The translations under genes were made by a program, and so were the position numbers. The notes beneath the pieces were generated by a model. The model did no database searches. It had not been told where the DNA came from and was given only the letters and a program-made list of their open reading frames with translations. Source: Gambelia wislizenii (lineage: Eukaryota > Chordata > Lepidosauria > Squamata > Crotaphytidae). Taken from it: a stretch of 64,000 nucleotides of DNA. The stretch spans positions 33,664,501-33,728,500 of the forward strand of contig JAUMIR010000003.1 of assembly GCA_030847615.1 (NCBI GenBank), in the 5' to 3' direction. Shown here piece by piece: positions 31,240-41,850 of this stretch; the first letter of the stretch is position 1, and each line of letters begins with the position of its first letter.

Positions 31240-32276
31240 GACAGTGATGGGCAACCTTTTGAGCTTGGTGTGTCAAACTTCGCCAAAAAACTGAGCATAA
31301 CTCGGGTGGTGTGTCACTTAAAAAAACATTATTTCGCGATATTTATTGTTTAAATAACATAAATGTATAATTGTTATATATAATTGTATTTAATAAACCA
31401 AAAACCACCACCACCCCACCTGCCTAAAGTGGCTTGGGGCTTCGAAGCCCCGGTTGCCACTTTCCTCCCCCTCCCACCCTCCCCAAAGGGGGAATCCCCA
31501 ATTGCCACTTTAGGGAGGGGGAGGGGGAGGGGGGAGGAAAGTGGCGACCAGGGCTTCGAAGCCCCAAGCCACTTTAGGGAGAGTGGTGAGGTTGTGGGCG
31601 GGGTGGGTGGGAGGAGGCCTACGGCTGCGTGTCATCAGAAATAGCTACATATGTCAGTGTTGACATGTGTGTCATAGGTTCGCCATCACTGACTTAGGAC
31701 TTTATCAGATGCACTAAATGCAGCATCATAACGATGCCACATAAAGGAGAAAGGGTGCATGTACCACATGACGTCACCCTTTCATGTTTATGTCCCTGCC
31801 AAAACCTATACTTTTTAATTGATGGCTGAAGCTGTCAATCGATCCCCATGGTGCTTTAGTGCCAGCATTGCCAGTGTGTGAAACCTCTTACCATTGTACT
31901 CATGTCAATGCAGCAAGAATGACCAGTCCGGCACGAACATTTCTGGGTGAGATCACGAATGCAGATAAGTGACACACTTTTTATGACCCTTCTCAGCTTG
32001 CTTGGGATGTTTAAAGTGTGTTCCTGTGCTTTTAAAAATCTTTTCTGTCTTATTTTTGCATGTTTAATTTCCTGTGCGAGCGTCTTCTTGCAAGAATCTG
32101 CAGGATTTTGAATGAGGAAGTGAATGGAGCTCCGTTCACTTTCTCTTTCATTGCTGGGAAGCCTTTGCTGGGAAATCAAGTTAAGTGTGTCAGAGAGTGT
32201 TCCTTTGCTGGTATAAAAATGGATTTTTTTTAATGCCAGAAAAATAACTTTTTAAGGGACTCATCTGATAAAGTCC
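31240..32276. mobile_element. Family H TIR MITE, copy B, itself split by a hAT element
   Basis: Once the hAT (31243-31691) and its duplicated target (31692-31699) are removed, the element is 580 bp with perfect 15-bp inverted ends, GGACTTTATCAGATG and CATCTGATAAAGTCC. It is flanked by TTA (31237-31239 and 32277-32279). The interior holds words shared with the other copies (GCATCATAACGATGCCAC, AAGGGTGC, GAATGAGGAAGTGAATGGAG). No transposase. TTA duplication fits PIF/Harbinger target preference; copies A and the 49-bp hairpin show that other 3-mers are also used. Confidence 0.85.
31243..31691. mobile_element. Non-autonomous hAT element, 449 bp
   Basis: Ends CAGTGATGGGCAACC and GGTTCGCCATCACTG form a 15-bp inverted repeat with two mismatches. 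It is flanked by a perfect 8-bp target duplication ACTTAGGA (31235-31242 and 31692-31699), diagnostic of hAT. The interior holds a G/C-rich hairpin (arms 31425-31475 and 31535-31585, around GGGGCTTCGAAGCCCC). No transposase sequence. Confidence 0.92.
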
Positions 32277-32935
32277 TTAGCATGACTATTGAGGAAAATC
32301 AAGGAAGAAAGTACAAAAGTGGAATTACAGTTGAACAGTAAGAAAACAAAAATGATGACCACAAATGATATATGTAACTTTAAAGTGGATGGTGAAGATA
32401 TCAAAATGGAAAGGCATCTATAAAGAACTAGATGAGATCCTCAAGTGCAAAGATATATCATTGAATGCCAAGTTCAGGATCATCCATGCAACAGTTATTT
32501 TTAATTTCTATGTATGGTTGTGAAAGCTGGATAGTGAAGAAATATGACAGGAAGAAAATGAACTCATTTGAAATGTGGTGTTGGAAGAGTCCTACAGATT
32601 ATCATGGAAAGCCAGAAAGACAAACAAATGGATCTGAGAGTAAATCAGTGAGAGTAAGCCTGAACTCTCCCTAGAAGTCAAAATGACAAAACTGAGTCTA
32701 TCATACTTTGGACATATCACAAAAGAATATGACTTATCAGAAAAGACAGTAGTACTGATTAAAGTGGAAAACAGTAGGAAAAGAGGAAGACAACGTTACA
32801 GAATTCAGAATTCAATCAAGGAAGCACAGCCCCAAGTGTGCAAGACTTGAGCAGGCCTGCTGATGATAGGGTGCATTAGAGGTCTCTCACCCATAGGGTT
32901 GCCATAGGTCAGAGCTAACATGACAGAAATTAACA

Positions 32936-33454
32936 ATAAAAAATGGAGGAAAAGGAGATAGAAAGGAAGGGGCAATGAGAATTAGAGAAAATGGAAGTAG
33001 AAAAAAACAGCACTCAATACACCATGACAAATTTGCACTAGAAATCTAATGCAACAGAATTCCTTTCTGGATTCTCTCTTTTTCTGTGCATATGTGTGTG
33101 TGTGTGTTTTTGTGTGAAAAAACTAGGAACTAGGACATAGCGGGAAAGAAAGAGGTCATTATTTGTTGTGCCTTCATGATTATACATACAGAAATACATA
33201 CAAGAATCTGAGAAAATCCACATAAAATCTGTAGCTGGATAAAAAGAACAGATGAGACCACTCAGTGAATATTGAAGCAGACAAAGATATGCAGCCAACC
33301 AGAAGACTCAGGGAATGGACTAAGGGTGATTTGTAGAGCTCCCAGATCTCAGGAGCAGGCCCCTCTTCTCCAGTGTTCAATAGGAGGGGGCAGGACAGCA
33401 CTTCCTTGATAGTTTTACACACACAGCGCACACCATTATGTAATTATACATTTA
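32936..33454. other. No gene; short (TG)n
   Basis: (TG)n-like run at 33093-33110. No other recognisable element. Confidence 0.4.
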
Positions 33455-33640
33455 TTTATTACTTATTATTTTATTTATTTAGTTTATATGCCACCTTTCT
33501 CCCAGAAGGACTCCAAGGTGGCTCACAAAATTACATAAAATACAATTTAAATTCATTAAAAAAACCCCACCTCACAATAAAACCACATAAAGTTAAAAGA
33601 CTACAATAAGCAGAGTTAACAAAAAATGTATATAAAAACA
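33455..33640. repeat. Unclassified interspersed repeat fragment
   Basis: TTATATGCCACCTTTCTCCC, then CCAAGGTGGCTCACAA and an A-rich tail. Related pieces occur at 52448-52478 with 53028-53060 and at 34530-34560. The family looks like a high-copy squamate repeat but its class is not evident. Confidence 0.5.
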
Positions 33641-34114
33641 CACTCCAATAAAACCCCCACAACCCCCGAATACATACTGTCTCCCCCACATAAATGCTGT
33701 GATTTATTTATTTTTTTGGAAAGCTAAATTCAGAATACAGCTCCCTTGAAGCTTGAAGGAGTGCTTGTAAATGTGTTAAAAACATAGCTGGGAAAAGTTA
33801 TCCTCTTTTTAACTGTTCACTGTAGAGCTGGGGGAAATTTATTTTCCAACCAGAGAAATATTTTCTCATTTTTTTAGATGTAGGGTTCATTATCTGAATG
33901 ACATACTCTAATCAACTGTAGCTGATACTGAGTTTATCATGTTTAATGACATTGCCAAGGCCTGCCCCTTGTGACAATGGCTGTCCCTGGATCTTAGGTT
34001 TTGGCCCTGCAATCTTGGGGTCTTAGATGCCCTTGACCTAACAACCCTTGTTGTACATTCTTAATTTAAATACTTAAAGGATGGCATTTTGTTCGTGATA
34101 CACACAAGTGTAAG
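33641..34114. other. No recognisable feature
   Basis: No supported element. Confidence 0.35.
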
Positions 34115-34290
34115 TTGCACTATGTAATGCGGGATGAATTATTCATCACATTGCAACAGATGGTGGAAGGAGAGTTGCACATACAGCAATGTTATTCATT
34201 GTGCATTGCACAGTGGCATCCAGTCATTGGCATGTGCTGTTGCTAATCTGCATGGGAATTGTGTAGTGCTGGCACAGCATATCTCTACAT
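34115..34290. repeat. TGCA-rich dyad block (3 of 4)
   Basis: Contains GTTGCACTATG, GAGTTGCACATACAGCAATG, ATTGTGCATTGCACAGTG, TAATCTGCATGGG and ACATGCAG, similar in texture to the other three TGCA-rich blocks. Confidence 0.55.
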
Positions 34291-34410
34291 GCAGATATTT
34301 ATCCCACACTAAGGGGATGTTGGATTGCAGTCAGTGGCAACTGCATTTTCCTCTGTAGATGCAACATTTGGTAGAAATGGCTGTCAGACAATTCTCCTTC
34401 AAGAGAGACC

Positions 34411-34495
34411 TGACTAGAGCTTGGGAAAGTTACTTTTCTGACCACAAATCCCAGTATTTTGCAGCCAACATGGGCACTGGGAGGTGAAATGCAAA
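34411..34495. repeat. Short repeat, family GCTTGGGAAAGTTACTTTT
   Basis: AGCTTGGGAAAGTTACTTTT followed by CACAAATCCCAGTATTTTGC. Relatives lie at 40908-40975, 49219-49300 and 54598-54730. The last one is palindromic, suggesting a MITE. Confidence 0.5.
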
Positions 34496-34506
34496 AAAGG
34501 GAACTT

Positions 34507-34507
<1 letters not shown>

Positions 34508-34539
<32 letters not shown>

Positions 34540-34540
34540 T
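34508..34540. repeat. (AAT)n microsatellite
   Basis: Eleven or so TAA units, followed by TTTATTTATATCCCGCCCC, the end of the unclassified repeat also seen at 33455. Confidence 0.9.
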
Positions 34541-34564
34541 TTATTTATATCCCGCCCCTCTGTA

Positions 34565-36361
34565 AAAACAATCGATGTTTCCATGCTCTATGCTCTTGTG
34601 GATGTCCACCCCAGATAGATTGCTTTCACTGAGGGGTAGAGAGGGGAGCAGGAATAGGCATGCCCTTAATTTGGAGGGCAATTTTTGTATCTCTGAATCC
34701 TTGCTGTGCTATGCTGGCATACCTGCTGGCAACTGGAAGTGATATGTGGACAACTGGAAGTCACTTCCATCTGCTTTCTGAAGGCTTCCTGTTTTGTTTC
34801 TCTCAGGGTGGAGTGGGATCAAAACATAAATAATAGGCCAGAGTGGAAACCTATTTTCATTTGAAAAATAAGGGGGTGAAAATTTTTTTGAAGGAAAAAA
34901 AAATTGAGGGCCCTGGAAGGGTCCAGAGTGGTCAACGCTGCCGGAAAGTTCCTGGGGCCAACACAACTTCCACCTGTGGGTTTCTAGACCAATCTAAAGG
35001 GATGGGATGTTATAAAGAAATGAAAACTGAAATGGGTAGCAAAAAAAGGATTTTAAAAAATTGTGATAATAAATAAAGAAAAAAGAGAAAAACAAACAAC
35101 AGAAAACCCAGTAATAATGTACCCTGTTTTTTCTTCAGATCATACAAATGCTTCACCTTTTAACTAAAGGTTTCCATGGAAAATTATTCATTTTGAAGCC
35201 ATGATTCCACAGATCATACACTCATCCTGTTTATTTGTGAATGAAATTCAAATGATGGGAAGTGCTTTCAGTGGTCCCTTTCCAAAAGAAACAAATATTT
35301 AATTGCTCAAGAGATGTGGAATTTGTCTCTCTCTCTCTGTGTGTAATCTGTATATATATCTGCACATAGCTTCATATATCTATATTTGCATCAGTGGGTG
35401 TTTCAGACTGCTTGTGATGCCTATGAGCAGGTGTTGGGTAAAGAATTGTGTAAGTGGGTTGTTTGGACAGAATCCAGAAATAATGGATTAGCATAAACCC
35501 CAACATCCTTTCCACTGGTTTAAATGTTTCGTTTAACTGCTAATTTTAACTACAAGAGCTACCAACCTGCATTCTAAATAGCTATGAGCTATCACCATCT
35601 GCTGGACACAATTATAAATTAAAACATGGCCACTCAGCTACATAAACATTTTGCATAAATTTTAATCAGGTAGGCCCTTGGTGAAGTTCAGTGAAATGGT
35701 ATATCACATAGATTTCCTTTTTCTAATTGTTTCTTGATTTTATTGTTAATGTGTTACTTCTCCAAAACTATATACCTGTTTATTTGAGTTTTTGAATTTA
35801 GGGTGGTTCCCCCCCCCCCCCTATTTCAATACTGAATCAATTGTGCAGGGACTTAAATCTCTAAAAGAGCTCAGATATATGGCACAGCTCAATTTCATTC
35901 TCTATAAATATACACAAGACTGAGTTTTTGTAATAAAATGTATAATCAATTTTTGTACATGCAAAAATCAGCTAGTGCCTAGTGATTTAGTTATATCAGC
36001 TGTGTGTGTGTGTGTGTGTTGGCACTGAGAGGGTCTTTATTACAGTTGCTCTCCTTTTGTTTTGAAAGCTTGGGTAACTAGGAGTGAATTCTTAGTGTGG
36101 AAGGACTTGAGTTCCATTCATATCTCATGCTCAAAATAAATTCCTAGACTCAAAATTCCTTACTTTTCAAGATAAATGGGGAAAAAATGAATGACTTCTA
36201 AGCACACCCATTCTGGTTGGTAAATCTTGAAGTTCTAAACAAAATTCATTCCACAAGCCTGAATTCTGCCCAACTCAGTCTAAATCACATTAAAATAAGT
36301 AGGTTAAGGCTTTTTTGACTATAGGCCAGACTTGAGAGGTGAAATATTGCCCTTCCTAGTG
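34565..36361. other. No gene; simple runs only
   Basis: Contains a CT/GT run at 35325-35345, a C-run at 35811-35821 and (TG)n at 36001-36020. No exon, RNA or transposon recognised in 1.8 kb. Confidence 0.4.
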
Positions 36362-36583
36362 TGTGTATAGTGTGTCAACTTACAGCAACCCCATGAATGT
36401 CATAGCATTTTTAAGGCTAGGAATACTCAGAGATAGTTTGGCCTGTTTCTTCTTCTTAAATAGTCTACAGTACCGGGTATTCATTGGCAGTTTCTCATCT
36501 AAGTACTAACCAGAGCTGACCCTGCTTAGCTTCCAAGATCAGATGGGATCTGGTGCCTTTACGGTGTTTAGGCTGGTCCTTCC
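36362..36583 (-). mobile_element. 5S-rRNA-derived SINE with BovB-like tail
   Basis: Antisense 36463-36575 aligns along nearly the full length of vertebrate 5S rRNA: CATCTGATCTTGGAAGCTAA, GCAGGGTCAGCTCTGGTTAG, TACTTAGATGAGAAACTGCC and AATACCCGGTACTGTAGACT. The internal A-box and C-box regions are recognisable. The rest (36362-36440) is a tail with ATTCATGGGGTTGCTGTAAG and a CACACTATACACAC end, resembling BovB-related tails. It is not a working 5S gene because it has many substitutions, a foreign tail and no tandem array. Confidence 0.85.
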
Positions 36584-36584
36584 T

Positions 36585-36705
36585 AGTAGGCTCAGGCAAA
36601 CGCAAACTGCTGCAGCCTCTTCTAGCCTTTGTATTCTTCCTCATAAATACATTTTGCGATCTTGACCTCTCTCTGGTGTTGCTTGGCCATGCGTTCAGGT
36701 TTTGA
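36585..36705 (+). repeat. Unclassified ~130-bp repeat (copy 2 of 2)
   Basis: Matches 10483-10617 (CCTAGTAGGCTCAGGCAAAC, AAACTGCTGCAG, TTCTTCCTCATAAAT). It is flanked by the 5S SINE and the PLE; no function recognised. Confidence 0.55.
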
Positions 36706-38010
36706 TCCGTGAGATATTGGAGATTATGTGAGGTTGTAAGCGGGTATGAAGCAACGGGGTTCTCATTCCTGAACCACTTGAACTGCATCCACCCAAATAT
36801 CCAATTCACAATGGAAAAAGAGAAGGAAGGAACACTGCCATGCTTGGATGTCCTAGTCATCTGCAAACCAAACCAATAGTTAGGCCACAAGGTATACAGA
36901 AAACCCCCCCACACGGACAGATACCTACACAAGAACTCCAAACATCACCCAGGACAAAAAGGAAGCACAATCAAAAAATTGGTAGACCATGCAAAAAGAA
37001 CCCACTACCTGGAGGACAAACTGAGGCACCTAAACTGGGCCCTAAATGCCAATGGTTACTCCAGATCAGACATCACAAGAGCAGCCAGACCCAGAAAAAA
37101 ACACAGGAATGAAGAAGAAAAACAGCCACCCAAAGGGAAGGTATTTTTACCGTACATCAAAGGAGTCACAGACAGAATAGGGAAACTGATGAGGAAACAC
37201 AATCTCCAAACAATCTATAGACCAACCAAAAAAACCCCAAGAAATGTTACACTCAGTGAAGGACAAAAGAGACCCTCTCACAGCTGTAGGAGTTTAACAC
37301 ATACCATGCAGGTGTGGACAAGTTTACATAGGGACCACTAAACACAGTGTGCAAACACGAATCAGGGAACATGGGAGACATTGCAGACTGGGCCAGCCAG
37401 AAAAATCAGCAATAGCAGAACATGTTATAAACCAACCTGGACAAAAATGCTATTTGAAAACACAGAAATTCTAGACCAGGCCAACAACTATCATGTCAGA
37501 ATGCACAGAGAAGCTATTGAAATCCACCAACACCTGGACAACTTCAACAGGAAAGAAGAAACCTTAAAAGTAAACAAAATCTGGCTCCCAGTTTTGAAAT
37601 ACAATAGAATCAAAACTCAACACTTCCAAAAGAATTCCACCCAGGGACAGGGGGATTCCCAGCAGATAATGGCCCATCAACCATTAGCCAAACAGACACT
37701 AATGAGCCTTGCATTTCTATACCCAGAAACTAACCATTCAATTACACAAATTTACCTATTCTCCCCAACAGGCTTCACAGCATATAAACCCCAGACACAC
37801 ACACCTACCCAAGTATTCTCTGAAGATGCCAACCACAGATGCAGGCAAAATGTCAGAAAGAAACTATTCCAGAATACGGCCTCACAGCCTGGAAAAAACC
37901 CAAGGAAAATCAATGGGGCCAGAATTTGGGCAAAATCTAGATAACCAGATAACATGGCAAACCAGAGCTTGGGTATGGAGGTGTGGATCACAAAGGCCAG
38001 AATCCTGTTA
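36706..38010 (+). pseudogene. Penelope-like retroelement: RT end, linker, GIY-YIG endonuclease and tail
   Basis: Reading across three frames gives HPNIQFTMEKEKEGTLPCLD and KVYRKPPHTDRYLHKNSKHH at the RT/thumb end, then the linker FLPYIKGVTDRIGKLMRKHN, then a GIY-YIG domain (about 37287-37435). That domain has HIPCRCGQVYIGTTKHSVQT and RIREHGRHCRLGQPEKSAIA, with its first Tyr codon turned into a stop. The C-terminal VRMHREAIEIHQHLDNFNRK and WLPVLKYNRIK follow. PLEs encode exactly this RT plus GIY-YIG order and lack an APE endonuclease. The catalytic RT core (YADD-type) is missing because the copy is 5' truncated. The tail (37795-37930) carries a hammerhead-like sequence. Frameshifts make it inactive. 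Confidence 0.88.
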
Positions 38011-38071
38011 GTGACATGTATACATAAATGTGGCTTGCATGTGTGTGTTTTGGATGGAGCACAAGGAGCTA

Positions 38072-38144
38072 TGAGAGCCAGCATGGTGTAGTGATTTGAA
38101 AGTTGGACTATGACTCTGAAGACCAGGGTTCAAATCCCCACTCA
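38072..38144 (+). mobile_element. SINE head only (Sauria type)
   Basis: GAGCCAGCATGGTGTAGTGA, then GACCAGGGTTCAAATCCCC (B box with one change) and then an abrupt end before ATCTTC. The BovB-like tail is absent, so the copy is 3' truncated or deleted against the adjoining BovB piece. Confidence 0.8.
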
Positions 38145-38149
38145 TCTTC

Positions 38150-38930
38150 AAATGCTTCTTCTTTTAATGGATCTGTCATCCTTTTGTTTCTTAATTCTTC
38201 AATGTATTGTTTCTATCATCTTTTTATTTCTTCTTGATCATGTAGTGTTTTCTGCTGGTCATATAGCACCCCTACTTTTGGTTTAAATTTCTCTTTGATT
38301 TCTCAGATCTTGCAGATAAAGTCTCTTGTTCTACTGTTTGTTGTTGTTGTCATTTTATATTTTGGTGCACTGATTATAGTTCTCTTTGTCCCTGTGCACA
38401 AATTGCTAAATGGTTGCATTCAGGATTCTGACCCTATTTCTGACACCTTTTTCTTTTGCTTCTTTTCTGTCCTTAATGGTTTGTATATGGTCTTTAAATG
38501 CTACAGGGATGTTCTTCAGGTTGCATTTTGGCATGGCAATTGATTTAGCGTTCTTCTTTAGAGTAATTAGCTTTACTCTAAATTTTGCTATTAACAGTTC
38601 ATGGTCCATGCCACAATTTGCTTCAAGTCTTGTTTTTGCAGAGAGAATGGATCTTCTTCATCTTCTGTTTCAGTTATGTAGTATATTTGTATTTTTTTTG
38701 CAAATTTGCATTTTATTACCACATCTCTGTGGATACCATGTGTAACAAGTCACATTCTCCAATTCTCTAAATTCACACTACTTTAGATGGGTGTGATGTA
38801 AAAAAACCACAAAAATTCCACAGGAACCACTTCTTTATGCCCATCCCAACATGGTTTCCTACAAAGTTGGCATTTCCAACCATGTTCTTGAATACAGGCT
38901 TTGGCTCTGACTTCTATTAATTTTTTCTGA
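38150..38930 (-). pseudogene. RTE/BovB LINE remnant (endonuclease end and linker)
   Basis: Antisense frame 38609-38406 starts DHELLIAKFRVKLITLKK, the conserved SDHELL end of the BovB endonuclease. Upstream sequence (to ~38930) continues the endonuclease in broken frames. The segment 38155-38460 aligns closely with 12160-12450 of the other antisense BovB copy. Both ends are truncated. Confidence 0.75.
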
Positions 38931-40084
38931 CTTGTTGCATCACTCCAATTTATTCTTCTACAACTAGTGAATGTGGTTAGCCCGGCCGTCTGAAATGTTG
39001 GTGTTGTTTTCTATTTTCCAGGACACAGATGTTTTGCCTGGATTGGGTAATAGAAAGTGATTCCTGAGCAATTTCTGTGACTTGTGGTATCACTCCCACC
39101 TAGCCTTGTGCCTCTGCTGAATTTGGTGTCTTTGGCTTCCTGAAAAGTTGTCATCCTTGGCCATTTTCTAGATGTTTGCTTGGAAAACATACAAAATGGA
39201 AGCTGCTATGGATTTTTTTGCGGTTTGAGGCATATCCGCCACCTAGTCTTGTGTGGCTGATGAATCAGGTGGGCATGATACCTCTACTCCCGCCTCAAGC
39301 AGTAGGACAGCTGGGGGACAGTACCAGCAATGAAAGATAATGTCAAATAAAACTTGTTATTCTTTAAGCTACCACAAGTTTCTTTTGTCATTTTTCCTGC
39401 AAAAGACTAACAAGGGCTCATCTACACAGGCCAGGATACACTGGCTCCCTACCAGCATATCCTGCCCATGGATCAGGCCCGTTCCTCCCCTGTTACCACC
39501 ACAGAATGGGAGGAAGTCCAGTTGGGCACACTGGCCTGTCGCTGCAGCCTTTGCCATCTCTGTCACTCTCGCTGAAGCCAAGAAGCTGGCCCACAATATG
39601 TGATCATGGCCCCCTGCACGTGACCAGCCTTGGTCATATGCTGTGGGCTTGCTTCCTGCAGTGGAAGAGTGATGCTAAAATATAAGCCAATTAGTTTTAA
39701 AGGGGCTTCTAGATTTGCTTTTCTTCCTCCCACTCTCTTTTTCCTTCTGCAGCAATAAACTAGAAGGGTTGCTTCTTTCAGGACAGTTTCATTTTCAAAA
39801 GGAAAGCAGGGCCTACCTCCTCTCCGCCCCCTCCCAATCTCCTCCCTTCTTTTCTGCTTTATTCAAGGAAATTCCAAGGAAAGATAGGAGGGAGGGGAGG
39901 AGAGAGCTTGCCTTGAGGCAGGTTGGGTGTATTTACTGGCCAGCTCAAGTTCCTTGCAGCTGAGCCCTTCTTCTCTGTTCTGGCAGCTCTGTGAGGAAGT
40001 GAGGAGCCACTGGTACATCCCCTTATTTTTCTGCACCCAGGATGGAGCACCCCCACTCCCCCCCATTAGGATGCCACTACTGAA
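38931..40084. other. No recognisable feature
   Basis: GC-richer patch 39440-39600 and a purine-rich patch 39865-39905, but no exon with convincing coding character. Confidence 0.35.
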
Positions 40085-40152
40085 CTGACATTCCACCAAA
40101 ACAAAATGCAACACCCACAAAAAAGTGATACCTTTATTGGCCAACCAAATGC

Positions 40153-40197
<45 letters not shown>

Positions 40198-40235
40198 TGC
40201 AAGCTTTCAAAGATCTCCTGGCTTCTCCATCAGGC
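40085..40235 (-). repeat. PLE-type tail repeat with hammerhead-like core and internal (AC)n
   Basis: Antisense reading gives CTGATGGAGAAGCCAGGAG, then TTTGAAAGCTTGCATC, then a (GT)n run (40155-40196 on +), GGTTGGCCAATAAAGGTATC and ACTTTTT. A CTGAnGA...GAAA arrangement followed by AAGCTTGCAT is characteristic of a widespread vertebrate repeat that resembles Penelope-type terminal regions. Assignment to PLE is inference. A second piece lies at 41705-41815. Confidence 0.45.
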
Positions 40236-40244
40236 AAAAGATGG

Positions 40245-40249
40245 TTAAA

Positions 40250-40297
<48 letters not shown>

Positions 40298-40298
40298 A
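40245..40298. repeat. (AAAG)n microsatellite
   Basis: About 12 uninterrupted GAAA/AAAG units. Confidence 0.95.
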
Positions 40299-40734
40299 TA
40301 TTGATGATGTTGGAGTCACAGGCCTACATGTTGTTTCAGATGTTCACGTGAGGGTTCTCATGGAGGCAGAGGCCACTCCTACTTCCTGGCCATGTAGAGT
40401 TAAGACAAAAGACAGTAAAATTTAAATCCTTTTGAAGCAGTTAGATAGCCTCTCTGGCAACCAGCATGTCTCTGTCCCTTTGTGTAGGGTTGCCATAATT
40501 CTCTGCTACAAAACAGGGGCAGAAGTATACAGGACTGGACTGGGCGGCCTACTGTCAAAAAAACAAGGCAAACCCCCCACATTTTGACATTTAACATTGT
40601 TTTATTGCGTATTTCAGAAGTTTAAGGTATCTTGTACCAATTGTACTTTTCAGAACTCTGCTAAAGACATTGTAAAACTACAGATCCCAGAATTCCATAG
40701 GAAGGAGTTTCAAACTAGATTATTTGTGTAGTGT

Positions 40735-40803
40735 GGATTTGGTCCTGGTCTCCTCGTGTCCTAAGCCAACAGTCAAGCCACTACACCACCACTTTGGCTC
40801 TCA
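40735..40803 (-). mobile_element. SINE head fragment (Sauria type)
   Basis: Antisense: GAGCCAAAGTGGTGGTGTAG, TGGCTTGACTGTTGG and GAGACCAGGACC correspond to the tRNA-like head. The tail is missing. Confidence 0.6.
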
Positions 40804-41009
40804 GGTTGGCTATGCATGTAGAAACAGTAAAATGCTGTAAGCCATTTTTTTCCGAAAGGTGCCAGTTAGCAACCAGAGGCATTTGAACTAAAGGCTGGCT
40901 GCTCCTCCCGAGAGCTTAGAAAAGTTACTTTTTATTACTATCCCCCAGCTAGTGGCTGTGCTAGCTGGGGAAATGATGGATGTTACAGTCTCAAGCCTCT
41001 TTCCAGCTT

Positions 41010-41125
41010 TGTTGTGGGGCTTGGAAAAGGAAGGGAGATTCCCCCCTCCCCTTCTGAAACCTCTTTCCATTTGGCTTGTGGGGCTTGGAAAATGAAGGGA
41101 GATATTCCCCCTCCCCTCGCCCATC
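41010..41125. repeat. Tandem duplication, about 60-bp unit
   Basis: Two units each with TGTGGGGCTTGGAAAA, GAAGGGAGAT and CCCCCTCCCCT, separated by CTCTTTCCATTTGGCT. They lie inside the TA-flanked TIR element. Confidence 0.7.
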
Positions 41126-41704
41126 GTCCAAGGGGGGTGGCCTAAGAGGCCAGAGACTCACCACACATATGCAAGTAAAGTTACTCTGAATCTGATTCCG
41201 CTTCTGGCCTTCTTTCCTCTGACTTTCCTTCGCTCTCTCTCCTGCTGCCTGCCCTCCAGTCTCCCAACTCCCAACTTCTTGCACTCTCCTGCATAGACTG
41301 CACTCTCTCACCACATGGCCCCAGAGCCTGCAGACAGTGAACCTTGGAGTTGGAATCCAGGATCTGCTGCTTCAAGCAGCCCAGCCAGATGGGACAACTT
41401 TCTATCCCTTTAATCCGGGATTTTCCTCGTTTTCCAGGACTTATGGCAACCCTACTTTTGTTTAGACAAAGCTCCTTCATTTAGGCAGAGATCATTGGAT
41501 TTTTCAAGAAGTCTCTGTACTGCTGCATCTGGAAACCACTTTTAGGAGCTGTATAGGTAAAACCAGCCAATTATAGTCTGAAAGAGAAGTTTTACCTTTG
41601 TTGGAGGCAGAAACCTCAGAGAGTCAAATCCCAGTCCATATTTTCCTCTTGTTTAGCATTCCCCTTGTTGTGGCAAAATGAAGTATCTTTAAATCTAGGA
41701 AACA

Positions 41705-41850
41705 CGTTCAGGGGTAGCCGTGTTGGCCATGCAGCAAAACAAAATCCAAAATTCAGAAAAAAAGTGATAACTTTATTGGCCAACCAAATGCAAAACACCT
41801 TGCACCAGTGCAAAACACAAACAAGTACCTTTTGCACTGTAGCAGAGAAG
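41705..41850 (-). repeat. PLE-type tail repeat, second piece
   Basis: Shares AAAAAAAGTGATAACTTTAT then TGGCCAACCAAATGCAAAAC with 40085-40160. It extends further left to GGGGTAGCCGTGTTGGCCAT, a phrase typical of this vertebrate repeat. Confidence 0.5.

Larger units (their letters stand above)
31148..32935 (+). pseudogene. RTE/BovB LINE 3' part, interrupted by nested DNA transposons
   Basis: Before the insert, 31190-31239 reads YTDDTILLVENSKDL, the RT active-site region (YADD position changed to YTDD). After the insert, from 32280, the same frame continues as LLRKIKEESTKVELQLNS then KKTKMM, exactly the segment expected next in BovB. Further on, YGCESWIVKK (about 32510) and the C-terminal SYFGHIT region (about 32700) appear. 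The 3' end with GGTTGCCATAGGTCAG lies near 32935. Stops and frameshifts elsewhere make it non-functional. Confidence 0.85.
40487..41452. mobile_element. TIR element of 966 bp with TA target duplication
   Basis: Perfect 12-bp inverted ends GGGTTGCCATAA and TTATGGCAACCC are flanked by TA (40485-40486 and 41453-41454). The interior has no transposase but includes a SINE-head fragment (40735-40803, antisense), a hAT-like phrase (40670-40705), the GAAAAGTTACTTTTTATT repeat and a tandem duplication near 41010-41125 (GGGGCTTGGAAAA.GAAGGG twice). It therefore appears to have accumulated insertions after transposing. The superfamily is uncertain; TA suggests Tc1/mariner. Confidence 0.65.

Noticed and set aside
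36463..36575. Functional 5S rRNA gene
   Set aside because: Many substitutions relative to vertebrate 5S, a foreign BovB-like tail and a solitary location; fits a 5S-derived SINE.
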